In this document: positions 1 to 12,747 of the stretch, piece after piece
How the letters are laid out: the number at the start of each line of letters is the position of its first letter
Position numbering within the stretch: the first letter of the stretch is position 1
Origin: Venturia oleaginea
Lineage: Eukaryota > Ascomycota > Dothideomycetes > Venturiales > Venturiaceae
Reading direction: 5' to 3'
Assembly: GCA_013176395.1 (NCBI GenBank)
Contig: JABMLP010000019.1
Span: 558,001-622,000, forward strand
Length of the DNA: 64,000 nucleotides
The notes under the pieces: model-generated
Database searches by the model: none
What the model saw: the letters and a program-made list of their open reading frames with translations, nothing else
Told to the model about the DNA's origin: nothing
Translations under genes and position numbers: made by a program

Positions 1-643
1 AGACTTGACTAAGAGAGCGCCTAGCAGCACGCTTTGGGACGCCATGGGAATCGCGTTAATTACAGCGTCAGGCTGTAGCGAGAGATGTGGAAAATATGCA
101 ACAGGCCAGCAGGGGAACAAGGCTCCCTGTTAGTTGACAATTGACGCGCAACGATACGCCCAGGTTTCGCGAAAGTAATCCAATCGCACCGGAGCTGACT
201 GATGGATGGTGTAATGTGAGCTACGGGGCAATGTCCATCAAGTCAAGCATTTCCAAGCAGCCTCAGCCTTCTGCTGTCTACCCAAGCCTTTGTTGGAAAG
301 GGCCGTTTGCCGTTATCAGATGGACACGCGCAATGGGTTGTCAACGGTCAAGGGCCCTCGATTGACCTGCATCATGCTTCTATGGAGGCGGACATCTACC
401 AGGAGAAACGAGAACGATAGGTGGGCTGCCGACAAGAACAAGCCTTTAGCCGTAACCAAGCCTTCGACTCCCAAGACAAGCCATGCACGCACCCATCTGA
501 TCTGATAAGATCGGATCACATCCGCCGTGGCCGTGTTCTCGGCCTGCAACAAATTCTGGCGTGCTTCTAGCCTCTCCCGCATAACCAAAACGCTTCACCC
601 AATCATCGTCAACATCGAGGGGGTATCACATCATCCCACCCAA
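1..643. other. gene-free left edge
   Basis: No convincing coding region was found. Short open frames here overlap each other on both strands and resemble no family I know. The right part must contain the 3' UTR of the minus-strand SNF2-RING gene that stops at 644. Any gene further left lies outside the window. Confidence 0.5.
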
Positions 644-3600
644 CTACGACTCCATCGCAGCCATCCTCTCCTCAATCGCCGCATTGCGTGCATTCTCCAG
701 CTCTCTCCTATGCTCGGCCGCACAAGCAATAACCTCACCATCACCGTCAGCCAGACCCGCGAGTGGCCCTGTCCTCGTCCCCGCCTTACCAAAAAGACAC
801 TTCCACAAATCCTCACCGTCAACAAACTCACCTCCACTCTTACCTTTTGCAAGAAGTTTGGAGAGAGGAGCCTGCTGGATCTCAATATTATTCGCCTCCT
901 CCAGATCCCGCTCGAGGAGCTTAGTTCCATCACCAGGAGGTTGCCGTGTCACCGCCCTCGACTCCCTCGAGGATGATGCATTGTGCTCCGCCGTCTTGCT
1001 GCTAGCCGTCGAGCCAATGTGAGCTAGACGACGAGACACGGAAATGTCATAAATGGCCTCTTCCACCGTGTCGGAAATCAAGTACATGTACACGCGTGTC
1101 TCTCTCAGCTGTCCGATCCGATGAACGCGAGCAATAGCCTGAAGCTCAATCGCTGCATTGATCAATGGTTCACACAGAAAGACATGGGTTGCATTGACCA
1201 GGTTGAGCCCACTTGAATCGCTCTTGGCATCAAGCAAGAAGACCTCTTTGGCTGGATCCTTGCGGAACTTGTCAATGCCTTTGGCTGTGCGAATGGAGAC
1301 ATGGCCAATGTTGAACTTTGTGAGTGCGACCGCTAGCGTGGAGAGGAATTCGCTGTATTGCGAGAACACGATTGATTTGGCGCCTGGATCGTTGGCGCGA
1401 AGCCAGAGGAGGTGCCGAGCGATCATGTCAATTTTCGTACCATATGAGCTGCTCAGGTCGATAGATTTGATCTCCCTCATCGTTTCTGAGTTCATGTCCG
1501 AATAAATAGCGGACGAAGTAGTGGTGGACGAGGAGCCAGGTGTGGTGACTGCAGTTGTGCTCTCTGGTCGAGATCTTGGTGATACTGCGATACCGTTAGT
1601 TGGTACCTTACTTTGTACTATCTTGAATATCGAGCTCTCAATTCAAAACGAGACCTCACAATGCTACAATCGATGTCGACAGTGATTCTCAAATCAAGCT
1701 AGAAATTAATCCATGTCGGTCCTCAATTGATGATGCCAGGATAGGTTTAGTTGTGAGGTAGACTGACCTGGATTGAAGGACCCAAGCGGCGATGTAGTCA
1801 AGTTCAGCTCTTCATGAGCCATAATCTTCTGAGGCTTATACGTTATGTCGTGGAAATCTGTCACCTTCAAGCGAGCCCGACATTCAGGACACGTCCTGTG
1901 CGTCTTGAACCACAACGTGATACAGTCTTTGCAATACGTGTGGCCACAAACTGTAAGTACGCCATTCTCGAAGGTGTCTCGACAGATAACGCACATCCGA
2001 TCCTGTTCTCTGTTCGAGTCTTCGCGTAGATGGAACAAAAATCGGCGTTTGGTTCTCAAGGTAGACAGCCGATCTTCGGTATCTTCTTGCTTTTGCGCTT
2101 GGGTTTCAAGAGCTTTCCCATCCAACGCTTCGTCCAGCTCTTCCCTCCAGGGTGCGACTGTATCGGAGATGACTTGAACCTGCTTGTAATATGCGACGCG
2201 TAAGTTCATGCAATTACGAAATGCTTCCTGCTCAGCTTTTAAATCTTTCAAGGCCTCTTCTTGTCCATAAGAAATTTTCTGAATGTCTTTAAGCAGTTTC
2301 TTGATTATCGAAATTTCAGTGTTTGCACGATTCACACTGATCTGACCAGTCGCCCATTGTAGATTAGTAGCAACACGACGGCAGTCGGCAATCAAATGCT
2401 TGAGACTCATGTCTTTCTTGGGCTTAATCTTGTTACGGATGTTCAGAAGCTCGAGAGTGAGCTTAGGATCGTGACCCTTTCCTTCTTTGGCGTGCTTGAT
2501 AGCCCTTACAACCTCTCCGTCGCTTCGCTGGTGTCTCATCTCATTGGGCTTTTTCTGATCGCCTTCGATCAGAAAATTGGTCTCTCCCATAATGAGACAA
2601 TGGCGATCAGCGATCATGGCTCGTAGAGCAAGCGTATAAATGGGAAGTTCATCCTGAACCTTGGTGGAATCCTCATATTCGTCGCCCGTGGTCTCAGCGC
2701 CTTCATCTTGATCGACAAGGGATTTGGTCAATATATAAACGATCTTCGACCTCCATTTCTCTATCCACCCAGCTTGTTCGTCGAGCAGCTCTGAGATTTG
2801 ATCCATCTTCTCCAACAGTTTACGATTTTCGATACCACCACTGATCTCAAGCGTGGGTATCTTGGGCAGGAAAGTTAGGCCAGTGCCCCGCTCAAGCTTC
2901 TGCATGGCTTTTGAAGCGGATGCATGGTTTTCTTGAAGCAGTTCCTTACGAATGGCCTTCGCGTGATCGTAAAACGCTTGTTCCAATTCTTCTAGGCGTT
3001 TGTATTGATCCGAGTCCTTCTTCGTGAGAGCCTCGTTTTCTTTGATCTGATAATAGGAAGTGGCAACGAAGAACGCACAGATCTGTTGTGATCCTAAAGC
3101 AGTGTGGAGTTGTTTCTTCATGACATTCAGACGGACATTCAGTGCACCACCTTCTTCGTCGTCATCATCACTTTCCAGCTGGTGAGTTCCATCACGCTTT
3201 GAGAAGTTGTATTTAGCGTGTGCAAGATCTAGTTCTTTTCGACAATCGTTGACGTGTCCAGTAGCCTCAGTGAGGGCGGCGGTGTATAGTTGGAGCGCAT
3301 CTTTACTTCGATTGATGTTGCTCCTATTGTTTGCCACGATATGGGCCTCAATTGTCTTGGCTGCAACAATCTCGCACTCTTCGTGCCTCAATTGAGTCTC
3401 ATTCTGCTCGATCATAGTCTCCAAAACTTCTCCAACAGTCCGAAGAGGCGCTCGACGGCTACCAAGAGCATTTCGGTTTCTGACACCTACTACTGGATGC
3501 AAGCATGTCTCGCGCAGCTGACGCAGCCAAGCCCGCATACTATCTGCCATCGTTTCTGGATCATATTCATCACTTTCTGGGTCGCCATTTGTCTTGAGAT

Positions 3601-5440
3601 GCAGACGTGTGCACATTTCCCGGAAGATCTCGGTATAATACTGCTCTTCGATGGCTGTGAAGGGCATCACAATCACACTCCTACGCTGTCTTGGTATCCG
3701 AAGCTCGTGTGCAATCGAATGTTTGTTGTGCCGTATAGCTAATCTCGAGAAAATCTGCTGCAGGTCTCTCTTGCTAGTCCGCTGCCACATCTTTTTCGAA
3801 CTACAGAATGGTTCCAGCTTCAAGAATATAAGAAGACCTAGGAGATCTTCGACATTACGCTTCACGGGTGTGCCGGAAACGGCCCAGGCGTTGATACGTG
3901 GTATCATTTGAGCGACTTTTGCTGCCTTCGAGACTCCACTTTCGACCATCTGCGCCTCATCAAGGCAAACTCTCCACCAGTTGATGAGGACTAATGGACT
4001 TTTGCGTGCTTGGTACTGTTTCCCCAAACGCCTGCTTCGTTCAGGCGGATCCGTAGCGAAGTGTATCTCTTTGGCGAGTACGTTATATGTCGTGAGCACT
4101 ACATCATACTGCAAAAGGTCATCGACTGTGAAGTGCTCCTTCTTAGCGCGACTTGCTGAAGCCATGCCGGTGTAGTGTATCACGCTAAGGTCTGGCGCAT
4201 GTGTGGCCAGCTCACTCTTCCATTGTGACAATATATGGAGAGGTGTGATTATAAGAGTCGATGGAGAATTGGCCAAGCCGTTTGCATTTCGAGGGCGAGA
4301 CGCAAGTGGTCTTTGATGCAGGCAGATCAAAGCTGCAAGCTCGACAGTCTTACCCAAGCCCATCTCCTCTGAGAGAATACCTCCCATTATATCGTGATTG
4401 TAATCAAGCAGTGACCAAGGATCTTGAACGACGACATTGTGAAGTTTGCTGACGAAGCACTCAACCCCACGAGCATCCTTGGTGGAATGGAATGAAACTG
4501 GCAACTGTTGTCCCAGCGATTCCGGCGAAGGACGAGTGACGAGCCGGCCATTTTCAAACATCGCACCCTCTCTTTCCAATAACCAGTGAACCGCCCGCTT
4601 TTGAAAAGGATATAATTGTGACGCCATTTTTTCGCTCTGTATCGACGGAGGGACTTCGAGATCGGCAAGTGGGACGTATACGTTGCTATAGAAGTCTTGG
4701 GGACTCCATGGCTCCGAGGACTCTGTATAAGTGAATGGAAGGTAAGTGTCTAGAAGAGACAGGTCCGTGTCCGGAAAGCTCAACTCTGGGGCCCAATGGA
4801 TTTCGGCTTGAAGCAATGCGCCGTCGTCGATCATACAAATAGTGCATTGAGCCCACGCCACCTGAGCGGAAGAAAGCCTGGCTAACGTAGCACCCTTTTG
4901 TAATTGTACTATGCGCTTGAGATGTGAATTGATTCCGCTTGGGTTTGTGGTCGTCTCTTCGAGGACAGACGCGATCTGAAGGTCTGCCGGTGCAGTACCC
5001 AAAGGACTGGTAGAGATGGACAGAGTTGCTACGGAGGTATCTTCGTCATGGTTGAGGGAGGTAAGCTTGATACGGACCGGCTGGCTGCCTCGAAGTGAGG
5101 TTTCATCATCAAGTTGGTTCGAGGGAACAGCGGCGAATTGCTAGAAATCAAAATCATGAGCTACGTTCTTCTGAGGCCTCGATGATTTCCTGACCAGATA
5201 CACCTCTATGGATGCCAGAACAACTGTGCTTCGAAGCTCTTCTTGAGCTGAATACGGTGAGGGAGGGGATAGGCGTCGTCTCTTGCTTGGTGGTCCTTCA
5301 TTTGATGCTTCTTCGGCTTGCGACTTTCCAGCCGGTTCTTTGTTCAGGTAGGCGTGAAGCTCAGGCAGATAGCCGATGCAATCGGGCTGGCGGTCATGGA
5401 CGGGAGGGACGACCTGGACCCTCGCCTGTATAGTACTCAT
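644..5440 (-). CDS. SHPRH: SHPRH/Irc20-type SNF2 helicase with RING finger (E3 ubiquitin ligase), 3 exons
   Basis: A nuclear SNF2-family ATPase with an inserted RING finger; relatives (human SHPRH, yeast Irc20) act in DNA-damage tolerance and genome stability as ubiquitin ligases. Exons by phase: 5440-5204, 5140-1768 and 1584-644, giving 1516 aa, close to the family length. The introns are 63 and 183 nt; the second has a CTAAC branch site just before its CAG acceptor. Visible motifs: Walker A GLGKT near residue 340, a DEAQ box in LDEAQMVESG, a long coiled-coil insertion, a C3HC4 RING beginning CVICRDTF near residue 1125, and helicase-C motifs SIVFSQYSEF and ARVHRIGQ after the last intron. The start at 5440 was chosen because its sequence joins smoothly to exon 2; an in-frame ATG at 5545 is possible. 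The following gene (MFS, same strand) is separated by about 700 bp. Confidence 0.9.
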
Positions 5441-6144
5441 GTTTCGTACGGCGGAGAAGAATGCAACAGTGTACGGTCGAGATTTCAATTCCAAATTGTG
5501 GGGAGGCGCGAGAGAACAGAAAGACGGACATCGTGGAGGCAACAATACGCTAAGATAAGATCTGCCCCTCGAAACGCGCTAGCACGTTATCAAAGTAGAA
5601 GAACAGCTAGACAAGGCTGACTCCAGGCTTTTTAAAAGGTGTTCGACATCTCAAAAGATGGTCGGACTGAAGGCCAAGATCTGCCTGCATATGATAGGAC
5701 AAGCACACAGCAGTCAGTGCTTTACATATCCGAGGCTGAAGCGTAAGGCTGACCTGGAGTGTGCAAGGAATCTAAGATATTATTCCACAGGGACAGACAG
5801 ATGGGTACCAGACAGAGGAGCAGCAAAAGCGAATGACTTGAAAGGTTATGACCAATTCAGTGCATCATAGTGATAGCATTCGCTCAATCCTCCACCGATT
5901 TCTACCAAGATATAAACACTAAGTGCAAGTAGAGAGGTATCTGTATCTTCCGACAAATCTAACCCATATCCAGTTCAAACAACAACAAAACGGCGGAGAT
6001 GTATCCTCTACGCATGGTATCCCGAACTCTATGACCCATTACCGATAACCCAAACGCCCAGCTCGAAATGCAAATGTGGCTCACTCCTGTATCATATCCT
6101 ACGAATTATTTCCGTCATCAACGGACATAAAATCTTAGGCCGAC
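5441..6144. other. intergenic region between SHPRH-like gene and MFS gene
   Basis: Holds the promoter of the minus-strand SNF2-RING gene on its left side and the 3' flank of the minus-strand MFS gene on its right. No ORF with family resemblance and no clear TATA box or repeat was seen. Confidence 0.5.
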
Positions 6145-8164
6145 CTAAGCCATACCACCAATCTCGATATTCTTTCCCTTGACACTCTTCCATTGAATGA
6201 CTGCTGCTCCGAGTCCAGATATGGCTGCTAGAGCAACAGAAACATACCAAGTCTGGGTCAAGGCATCATTGTACGCTAGTACAGCCTTGGCCAAGTATTC
6301 TTTTGGTATCGCCTTTTGGAACTCAATGGCACCGTTCGCAATGATCGCCTTAGCGTCTAGACTGGCTGGCAGCGCATTCAACAAGTTCTTCAAGAGCTGA
6401 TTTTGAAAAACGTTTTGTCCAACGGAGACCATAAGTGCACCGCCCAGGGTCTGTGCAAACATCATAATGGCAGTGCCTATTGGCACGTCTTCAATCGGCA
6501 AAGCCGTTTGCGCCGCGATGAGCGTCTGCTGCATACCTGCACCAATACCGGCACCGAAGATAAATTGGTAGCCGATCCATTTTGCGTGGCCAGTGTTGGG
6601 CTTGAAGGTGGTGAGGAGACCGGCACCGATAGACATGAGGACGACGGAGGTGTAAATGAATGGCGTATAGTAGCCAACTGCAGATACAGCTCCACCAGCG
6701 ACGAGGGAGATGATGACGAGACCAAGGATCATTGGAAGGTTCATTATCCCACTCTTGACAGCCGAGACGCCCTTGATGGCTTGGAACCAAATAGGGATCT
6801 GGGGTGCGTTAGCATAAGGGTAACGAGGTAAGAGTGAAAGAGACTTACGTAGAAGACCAACACGAAGAAAGCACCGCCGAGAGTGGCACTGAAGAGGGCT
6901 GCACCCCAGATATTGCGGTCGACGAAGACACGAGGTGGGACCGTGGCATTCTCTTGGAGGTAGATCTGGAGGCCAATGAAGACGCTGATCAGCAGGGCGA
7001 AGATGACGAAGAGAGCGATGATGCGTCCATTGCCCCATGGGTACTTGGTTCCGCCCCACTGTAGAGCAAGTAGAAGGCAGATGATGGCGAGCATGAAGAT
7101 GAGAGTTCCGAAAGGATCCATCTGGGCAGCCTGGGCTTTCCAGCCAATAGCAGAAGATTTTTTAGCGCTCTTTGGCGATGAAAAGAAGAAGAAGATGAAG
7201 ACAGCCGTGACGAATCCGAATGGCAGGTTGATATAGAAGCACCATCTCCAGGTCAGTTTGTCGGTGAATGCTCCTCCCATGAGAGGACCAGCTACAGAAG
7301 CCACGCCATACATAGCACCAATCATGCCCGTGTATGTAGGTCTCTGGCGCAGAGGAACAGTGTTGGCAACAATCAAGATGGCGCCAGAAAAGATACCAGC
7401 AGATCCCAGGCCAGCTACAGCACGTCCCACGATCAGCGCTGTCGAATTGGGAGCTGCGCCGCAGACTAAAGAGCCGAGCTCGAAGATGAAGAGTGCAGTC
7501 AAGTAGACCCATTTGATCGAGTAGAATGTGTAGAGCTTTCCGAAGAACAATTGAAAGGCGCAAGTGGTTAGAAGATATGCAGATCCATACCAGCCTACAT
7601 CTTCCAGAGCGCGGAATTCGGTTGTGATGCGTGGTATAGCTGTCGCGATGATGGTGTTGTCCTAATGTCTGCAATTAGCTACATGTGTGATGGTTGTAGT
7701 GGGCGCGGAGCTATTTTGAGTGACGGAGGGTTGATCATCTGGTTCACGGCGGAAGATGCCGTTATTGACAAGGCTGTCCTAACGCCGATCGCATAATGTG
7801 CAAAGAGAGGGTAGTTACGTACTAAGGCCATACAAAACACGGACAGGCAAAGTGCGACAGAGATCAATGCCAACTTGATGCCCTTGGGATAATGGCTCTC
7901 GTCCTCGGCCTCGGCCTCTGCTTCCTCTGAAGCGACATCTGGGGCGACCTCTCTGCTCGCCGCAGAGTGGTCCTTTTCGATTGCCACCCCATTGTTCTTG
8001 CGTTCACTCGCTGTTGTCATGGCCGGATGGCCTGTTGGCTGATCAACTTTCTCCATGACAGAGTGTTCGTGGCTTGGTGCGAGAGTTGAAGCTTTGGAGT
8101 CCTCCAGAGAGCGGCGAGGGCTAGATATCGGTCGGCCCGTAGTTTTTATTTCTGACTCGCCCAT
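6145..8164 (-). CDS. MFS drug/toxin efflux transporter, 14-TM (DHA2-like), 3 exons
   Basis: A plasma-membrane major facilitator of the 14-helix drug:H+ antiporter type, the group that includes fungal toxin and multidrug exporters. Exons: 8164-7823, 7661-6849 and 6798-6145, giving 602 aa, normal for the family. The first intron restores the signature [15 protein letters not shown] at the start of TM1; the second has GTAAGT, a GCTAAC branch site and a CAG end. About 95 hydrophilic residues rich in Glu, Ser and Ala precede TM1. Signatures seen are [11 protein letters not shown] (after TM4), [16 protein letters not shown] with FYINLPFG (motif C region) and a long run of hydrophobic helices to the C terminus. 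No biosynthetic gene lies beside it, so the substrate cannot be inferred. An in-frame ATG further upstream exists, but MGESEIK at 8164 gives a conventional N terminus. Confidence 0.93.
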
Positions 8165-9511
8165 GATGCAAATGGGGCTGTAGGCAGAGAACAAGGTCGT
8201 TTTCGAAGCTGCAGGCAGTGAGATTATCGAGGACTTGGTATTCGTTATCGGACAGGGCGACGAAAGCGCGAAGACGGCAGAAGAGGTGAAGTGAGGGACA
8301 GGGTGAAAGAGGAGAATGGAAAGAAAGGTGACTTGCAACGTTGGGAAGAGAGCTCTGATATAGCAGTGTTGGTGAATGCAAGGCAGCAGCAGTGTTGCGC
8401 AAGGAGGGAATATTCTGGACGGGCAAAACGATTGTCCGTGCAATGGATACAAACCGCACGGGAAAGGTAAATCAAACACGACGAAGCCAATCAGAAGGAG
8501 TGTAGAATGACTTGCTCTCGCCTACGTCGCTGAGGTGCCTCTAAATTTCCACGGCCCGTTTCTTTTACGTCTAGCGAATCGTCCACAAGGGAAACTGTCA
8601 CTGTCCAAGCTGTGAAGGCTGTGAAGTCGTATTCCAAGTGAACAGCGCTCATCACAGTCTCGATGCAGTCGACTACAGAGGTGGGCGCAGGCGCAGGCCT
8701 TCTTCACTACAGATTCGCGATGAATGCGACTCAGCAATGATTTCCTTGATGGCACGCATGGGTATGGGTTTATGGCTTATGTCCGTCAAGCGTCCCAATC
8801 GCTTGGGCTGGTCCGTCTTGCGGATCAAATATCGATCCGACTCGCTTGTCTTAGCCCCATACAGATTGTTCCCCATGGCTCTGGACCACTCCCGCTTTTT
8901 TTCGTCCAGTCCGAGTGGAGCCCACCTCCTTGACCCCATCACATTCTACGTCTTGGAGTCATCATGCTTGGATGCATTGATGGTGCGGTGCTGTTGACCG
9001 GTGCCGACGATTGAGTCGCCATGATTTCCGTCAATAATATCTTCGTGCGTGCAACGTTGACATGTGTAAAGGTGGGTGCTAGCTTGGTGCTTGTATTAAA
9101 GAGCGAGTCATCCGGGTCGCCAGTACGAAGTAGACCTGCATATCATCAGTTCAGAAGCCCGTCTTACCTCAGGATACAGCCTGCGGCACTGCAGCATTCC
9201 CAATTTGGCCTGTGATTCTGTAGCACAATCTCGTGCTATCGTCAGACACACCAGGTAGGTGGTATCGAGATTGCACAATGCCAGGAGTCACTCAAATCGA
9301 GGTGGGACAACAGAAACAAAATCAGCCTCCCACTCCGCGGGCGGCCGTCCTTTTGAAGTCAAATGAGTTGTGGAAGGCCCGAATATCATTTCCAATCAAA
9401 AGGCCGGCCATTCCTGGTACATATCCGTCCGCAATAATGCCCTGGGGAGCGCTTGGAGATGATCGAAACGTGATCTTCATCTTCTCCGCCTGCTCCACTT
9501 GGTCTCCACCT
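8165..9511. other. gene-free region upstream of MFS gene
   Basis: Contains the promoter of the MFS gene at its left end. Small open frames on both strands overlap and show no domain or signal peptide. Its right border is the upstream copy of the 13-bp duplication flanking the retroelement dimer. Confidence 0.5.
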
Positions 9512-9524
9512 CTACCTACCGAGA
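9512..9524. repeat. target-site duplication, left copy
   Basis: CTACCTACCGAGA stands immediately before the first retroelement unit. The same 13 bp occur at 12748-12760, directly after the (TCAA)n tail of the second unit. A 13-bp direct repeat around the whole dimer is typical of target-primed reverse transcription. Confidence 0.88.
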
Positions 9525-9959
9525 GAAAACAGCACACACAGCGAGAACTCAATTTTTGGAATTTACAGAAGTATCATCTAAGGATCATCAAAACACCTCT
9601 GCCAGTGGCCGCTCCGGCCTCTAGAGGCCATCGCGCGTCCCTCAGCGTCGATGAGATATCTCTAGAGTCGCCGTCGCGGCCACGGCAGAGCAAGCAGACG
9701 AATACATGAGCAAGCTACACGAACGATGCGTCCACCAAAGACAACAGCAACCATCTAGTCACTATCTCCCGGCTAGTCCATCACCCCAGATGACACTGCA
9801 ACGCTCCGAGTCGACGAGTCACTGCTAGAACGGCAATACCTTCAACACAACTCAAACACCAGACGCCCGGTGCGCAACAATCGGCACCACACACCACTGC
9901 AACGACTAGACAACCTCTCCCAACGTCTTGGCAAACCGTCCTGCTACAAGCTGTTGCCC

Positions 9960-10560
9960 AGAGCCTTGAGCCTCTCCCCAAACTGTTGCCTCCCAGTTAT
10001 GGCATTGGCAAGAGTAGGTGCGCGACACAGTAAGTAGTAAGGACGCATAGAAGGAGCCTATTGGCGGCAAATCCCCTCCCTGTAAGCTAGCAGACGTAGC
10101 CTTGAGCCTCTCCCCAGACTGTTGCGTCCCAGTTATGGCATTGGCAAGAGTAGGTGCGCGATATAGCAAGCAGGGAGAGCGACTAGCAGCAGATAGGCTC
10201 CGACTATAAGACGACAGGTCTACAACACAATCGGTGCGACACGATACGGCAGCTGCTAGAGAACCTCATCTACTATCGTCTCCGCAAACCGTCCTGCTGC
10301 AAGCTGATGTCCAGAGCCTTGAGCCTCTCCCCAAACTGTTGCGTCCCAGTTATGGCATTGGCAAGAGTAGGTGCGCAACACAGTAAGCAGTAAGGACGTA
10401 TAGAAGGAGCTTATTGGCGGCAAATCCCCTCCCTACAAGCCAGCAGACGTAGCCTTGAGCCTCTCCCCAGACTGTTGCGTCCCAGTTATGGCATTGGCAA
10501 GAGTAGGAGCGCGATATAGCAAGTAGGGAGAGCGACTAGCAGCAGATAGGCTCCGACTAT
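9960..10560. repeat. internal repeats of unit 1
   Basis: A module built on CCTTGAGCCTCTCCCC and CCCAGTTATGGCATTGGCAA occurs four times, with the second motif near 9991, 10127, 10344 and 10480. The spacings 136, 217 and 136 show a higher-order duplication of a two-module block about 353 bp long. The repeats create short minus-strand open frames that should not be annotated as genes. Confidence 0.85.
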
Positions 10561-10899
10561 AAGACGGCAGGTCTATAGCACGATCGGCGCCATACAATAC
10601 GGCAGCTACCAGACAGCCTCGTCCACGGGCATACCCGGAGTATCACACCCAAGCAGCGAAATCACGACTACGATGGTTACTATTGTCTCCAGCATCACAC
10701 AACCAAATACACCGCCGCATAGGAATCTGGTGCAAGGCAACTTTCACAAGCAGAAACATACTTAGGGAACCCATTGGCCTTGAGGGATAAGGCGAAACAG
10801 ATAGACAAGCTGAGCATTAGAGGGAGACTGTAGGTAGAAGGATAGCGAAACACGAGGCATTGCCTCTTGAGTCTACATAGCACAGATATACTAGCAGAA

Positions 10900-10945
10900 T
10901 AACCAGTATCTACAAGAGCCAGCGGGCATTTGGAGATACTGGTTA
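10900..10945. repeat. conserved 12-bp stem hairpin in unit 1
   Basis: TAACCAGTATCT pairs perfectly with AGATACTGGTTA across a 22-nt loop. The stem is identical in unit 2 at 12521-12566, where the loop differs by one base. It lies in the 3' third of the element, where LINE and SINE RNAs usually carry structure recognised by reverse transcriptase; a role there is a guess. Confidence 0.75.
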
Positions 10946-11579
10946 AGGGAAAAGAGGGAGGACGGAGGGGACAGCTGGTCTTGTTTCAGTGAACGGGGCG
11001 AAGTGGGGCGCGGTGGATTATATAATCTATCACGTGTCGGCTGTCTGATGAAGTCCTCCTAACCGGACATAGCTGCGTGATTAAGCGGCTGCAACCGAGT
11101 AGGATAAAATCAATCAATCAATCAATCAATCAATGTAAACAAGGAAAAACAGCACACACAGCGAGAACTCAATTTTTGGAATTTACAGAATTATCATGTA
11201 AAAATCATCAAAACACCTCTGCCAGTGGTCGCTCCGGCCTCTAGAGGCCATCGCGCGTCCCTCAGCGTCGATGAGATACCTCTAGAGTCGCCGTCGCGGC
11301 CACGGCATAGCAAGCACACGAATACATGAGCAAGCTACACGAACGATGCGTCCACCAAAGACAACAGCAACCATCTAGTCACTATCTCCCGGCTAGTCCA
11401 TCACCCCAGATGACACTGCAACGCTCCGAGTTGACGAGTCACCGCTAGAACGGCAATACCTTCTACACAACTCAAACACCAGACGCCCGGTGTGCAACAA
11501 TCGACACCACACACCACTGCAACGACTAGACAACCTCTCCCAACGTCTTGGCAAACCGTTCTGCTACAAGCTGTTGCCC

Positions 11580-12180
11580 AGAGCCTTGAGCCTCTCCCCA
11601 AACTGTTGCCTCCCAGTTATGGCATTGGCAAGAGTAGGTGCACGACACAGTAAGTAGTAAGGACGCATAGAAGGAGCTTATTGGCGGCAAATCCCCTCCC
11701 TGTAAGCTAGCAGACGTAGCCTTGAGCCTCTCCCCAGACTGTTGCGTCCCAGTTATGGCATTGGCAAGAGTAGGAGCGCGATATAGCAAGCAGGAAGAGC
11801 GATTAGCAGCAGATAGGCTCCGACTATAAGACGACAGGTCTACAACACAATCGGTGCGAGACGATACGGCAGCTGCTAGAGAACCTCATCTACTATCGTC
11901 TCCGCAAACCGTCCTGCTGCAAGCTGATGTCCAGAGCCTTGAGCCTCTCCCCAAACTGTTGCGTCCCAGTTATGGCATTGGCAAGAGTAGGTGCGCGACA
12001 CAGTAAGTAGTAAGGACGCATAGAAGGAGCCTATTGGCGGCAAATCTCCTCCCTGTAAGCTAGCAGACGTAGCCTTGAGCCTCTCCCTAGACTGTTGCGT
12101 CCCAGTTATGGCATTGGCAAGAGTAGGAGCGCGATATAGCAAGCAGGGAGAGCGACTAGCAGCAGGTAGACTTCGACTAT
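11580..12180. repeat. internal repeats of unit 2
   Basis: The same four-module array as in unit 1, with CCCAGTTATGGCATTGGCAA near 11611, 11747, 11964 and 12100 and identical spacings. The duplication inside the unit therefore predates formation of the dimer. Confidence 0.85.
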
Positions 12181-12520
12181 AAGACGGCAAGTCTATAGCA
12201 CGATCGGTGCCATACAATACGGCAGCCACCAGATAGCCTCGTCTACGGGCATACCCGGAGTATCACACCCAAGCAGCGAAATCACGACTACGATGGTTAC
12301 TATTGTCTCCAGCATCACACAACCAAATACACTGCCGCATAGGAATCTGGTGCAAGGCAACTTTCACAAGCAGAAACATACTCAGGGAACCCATTGACCT
12401 TGAGGGATAAGGCGAAACAGATAGACAAAGCTGAGCACTAGAGGGAGACTGTAGGTAGAAGGATAGCGAAACACGAGGCATTGCCTCTTGAGTCTACATA
12501 GCACAGATATACTAGCAGAG

Positions 12521-12566
12521 TAACCAGTATCTACAAGAGCCCGCGGGCATTTGGAGATACTGGTTA
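12521..12566. repeat. conserved 12-bp stem hairpin in unit 2
   Basis: Second copy of the perfect 12-bp inverted repeat, with the same stem as at 10900-10945 and one loop change that extends a GC-rich centre. Confidence 0.75.
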
Positions 12567-12747
12567 GGGGAAAAGGGAGAGGACGGAGGGGACAGCTGGT
12601 CTTGTTTCAGTGAACGGGGCGAAGTGGAGCGCGGTGGATTATATAATCTATCACGTGTCGGCTGTCTGATGAAGTCCTCCTAACCGGACATAGCTGCGTG
12701 ATTAAGCGGCTGCAACCGAGTAGGATAAAATCAATCAATCAATCAAT

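Larger units (their letters stand above)
9525..11134 (+). repeat. retroelement unit 1 with (TCAA)n tail
   Basis: The upstream unit of the dimer. It begins GAAAACAGCACAC and ends with about six TCAA repeats (about 11109-11134), which fuse directly to unit 2. The presence of a tail between the units shows that each monomer was once an independent 3' end, or that reverse transcription jumped from one template to another. Confidence 0.85.
9525..12747 (+). mobile_element. head-to-tail dimer of a non-coding non-LTR-type retroelement
   Basis: Two nearly identical units of about 1.6 kb (9525-11134 and 11135-12747) lie in tandem; matching landmarks are offset by 1620-1621 bp. Each unit ends in GGATAAAA followed by (TCAA)n. 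The dimer as a whole is flanked by a 13-bp duplication, so it behaves as one insertion. Unit 1 lacks about the first 10 bases found in unit 2 (GTAAACAAGG), a slight 5' truncation. No reverse transcriptase or other protein is encoded; the only open frames are short minus-strand ones created by the internal repeats. The 3' end looks to me like the 3' end of Tad-type fungal LINEs, which would make it a SINE-like, trans-mobilised element; that is inference from memory. The few differences between units suggest a recent origin. Confidence 0.85.
11135..12747 (+). repeat. retroelement unit 2 with (TCAA)n tail
   Basis: The downstream unit, near-identical to unit 1 with scattered substitutions, mostly transitions. 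Its 5' end GTAAACAAGGAAAAACAGC is slightly longer than that of unit 1. Its tail (about 12730-12747) is shorter than that of unit 1 and abuts the right target duplication. Confidence 0.85.

Noticed and set aside
9781..12481. Series of minus-strand open frames (60-117 codons) in the retroelement dimer, repeated between units.
   Set aside because: They derive from the internal repeats, recur with each module, differ in stop positions between units and have no domain; codon continuity comes from repeat structure.
12660..12720. Hammerhead-ribozyme-like core: CTGATGA followed by a GTCC/GGAC stem near the 3' end of each retroelement unit.
   Set aside because: The obligatory GAAA after stem II is absent (GGAC is followed by ATAGC) and no convincing cleavage-site stem was found, so chance or a decayed relic is more likely.
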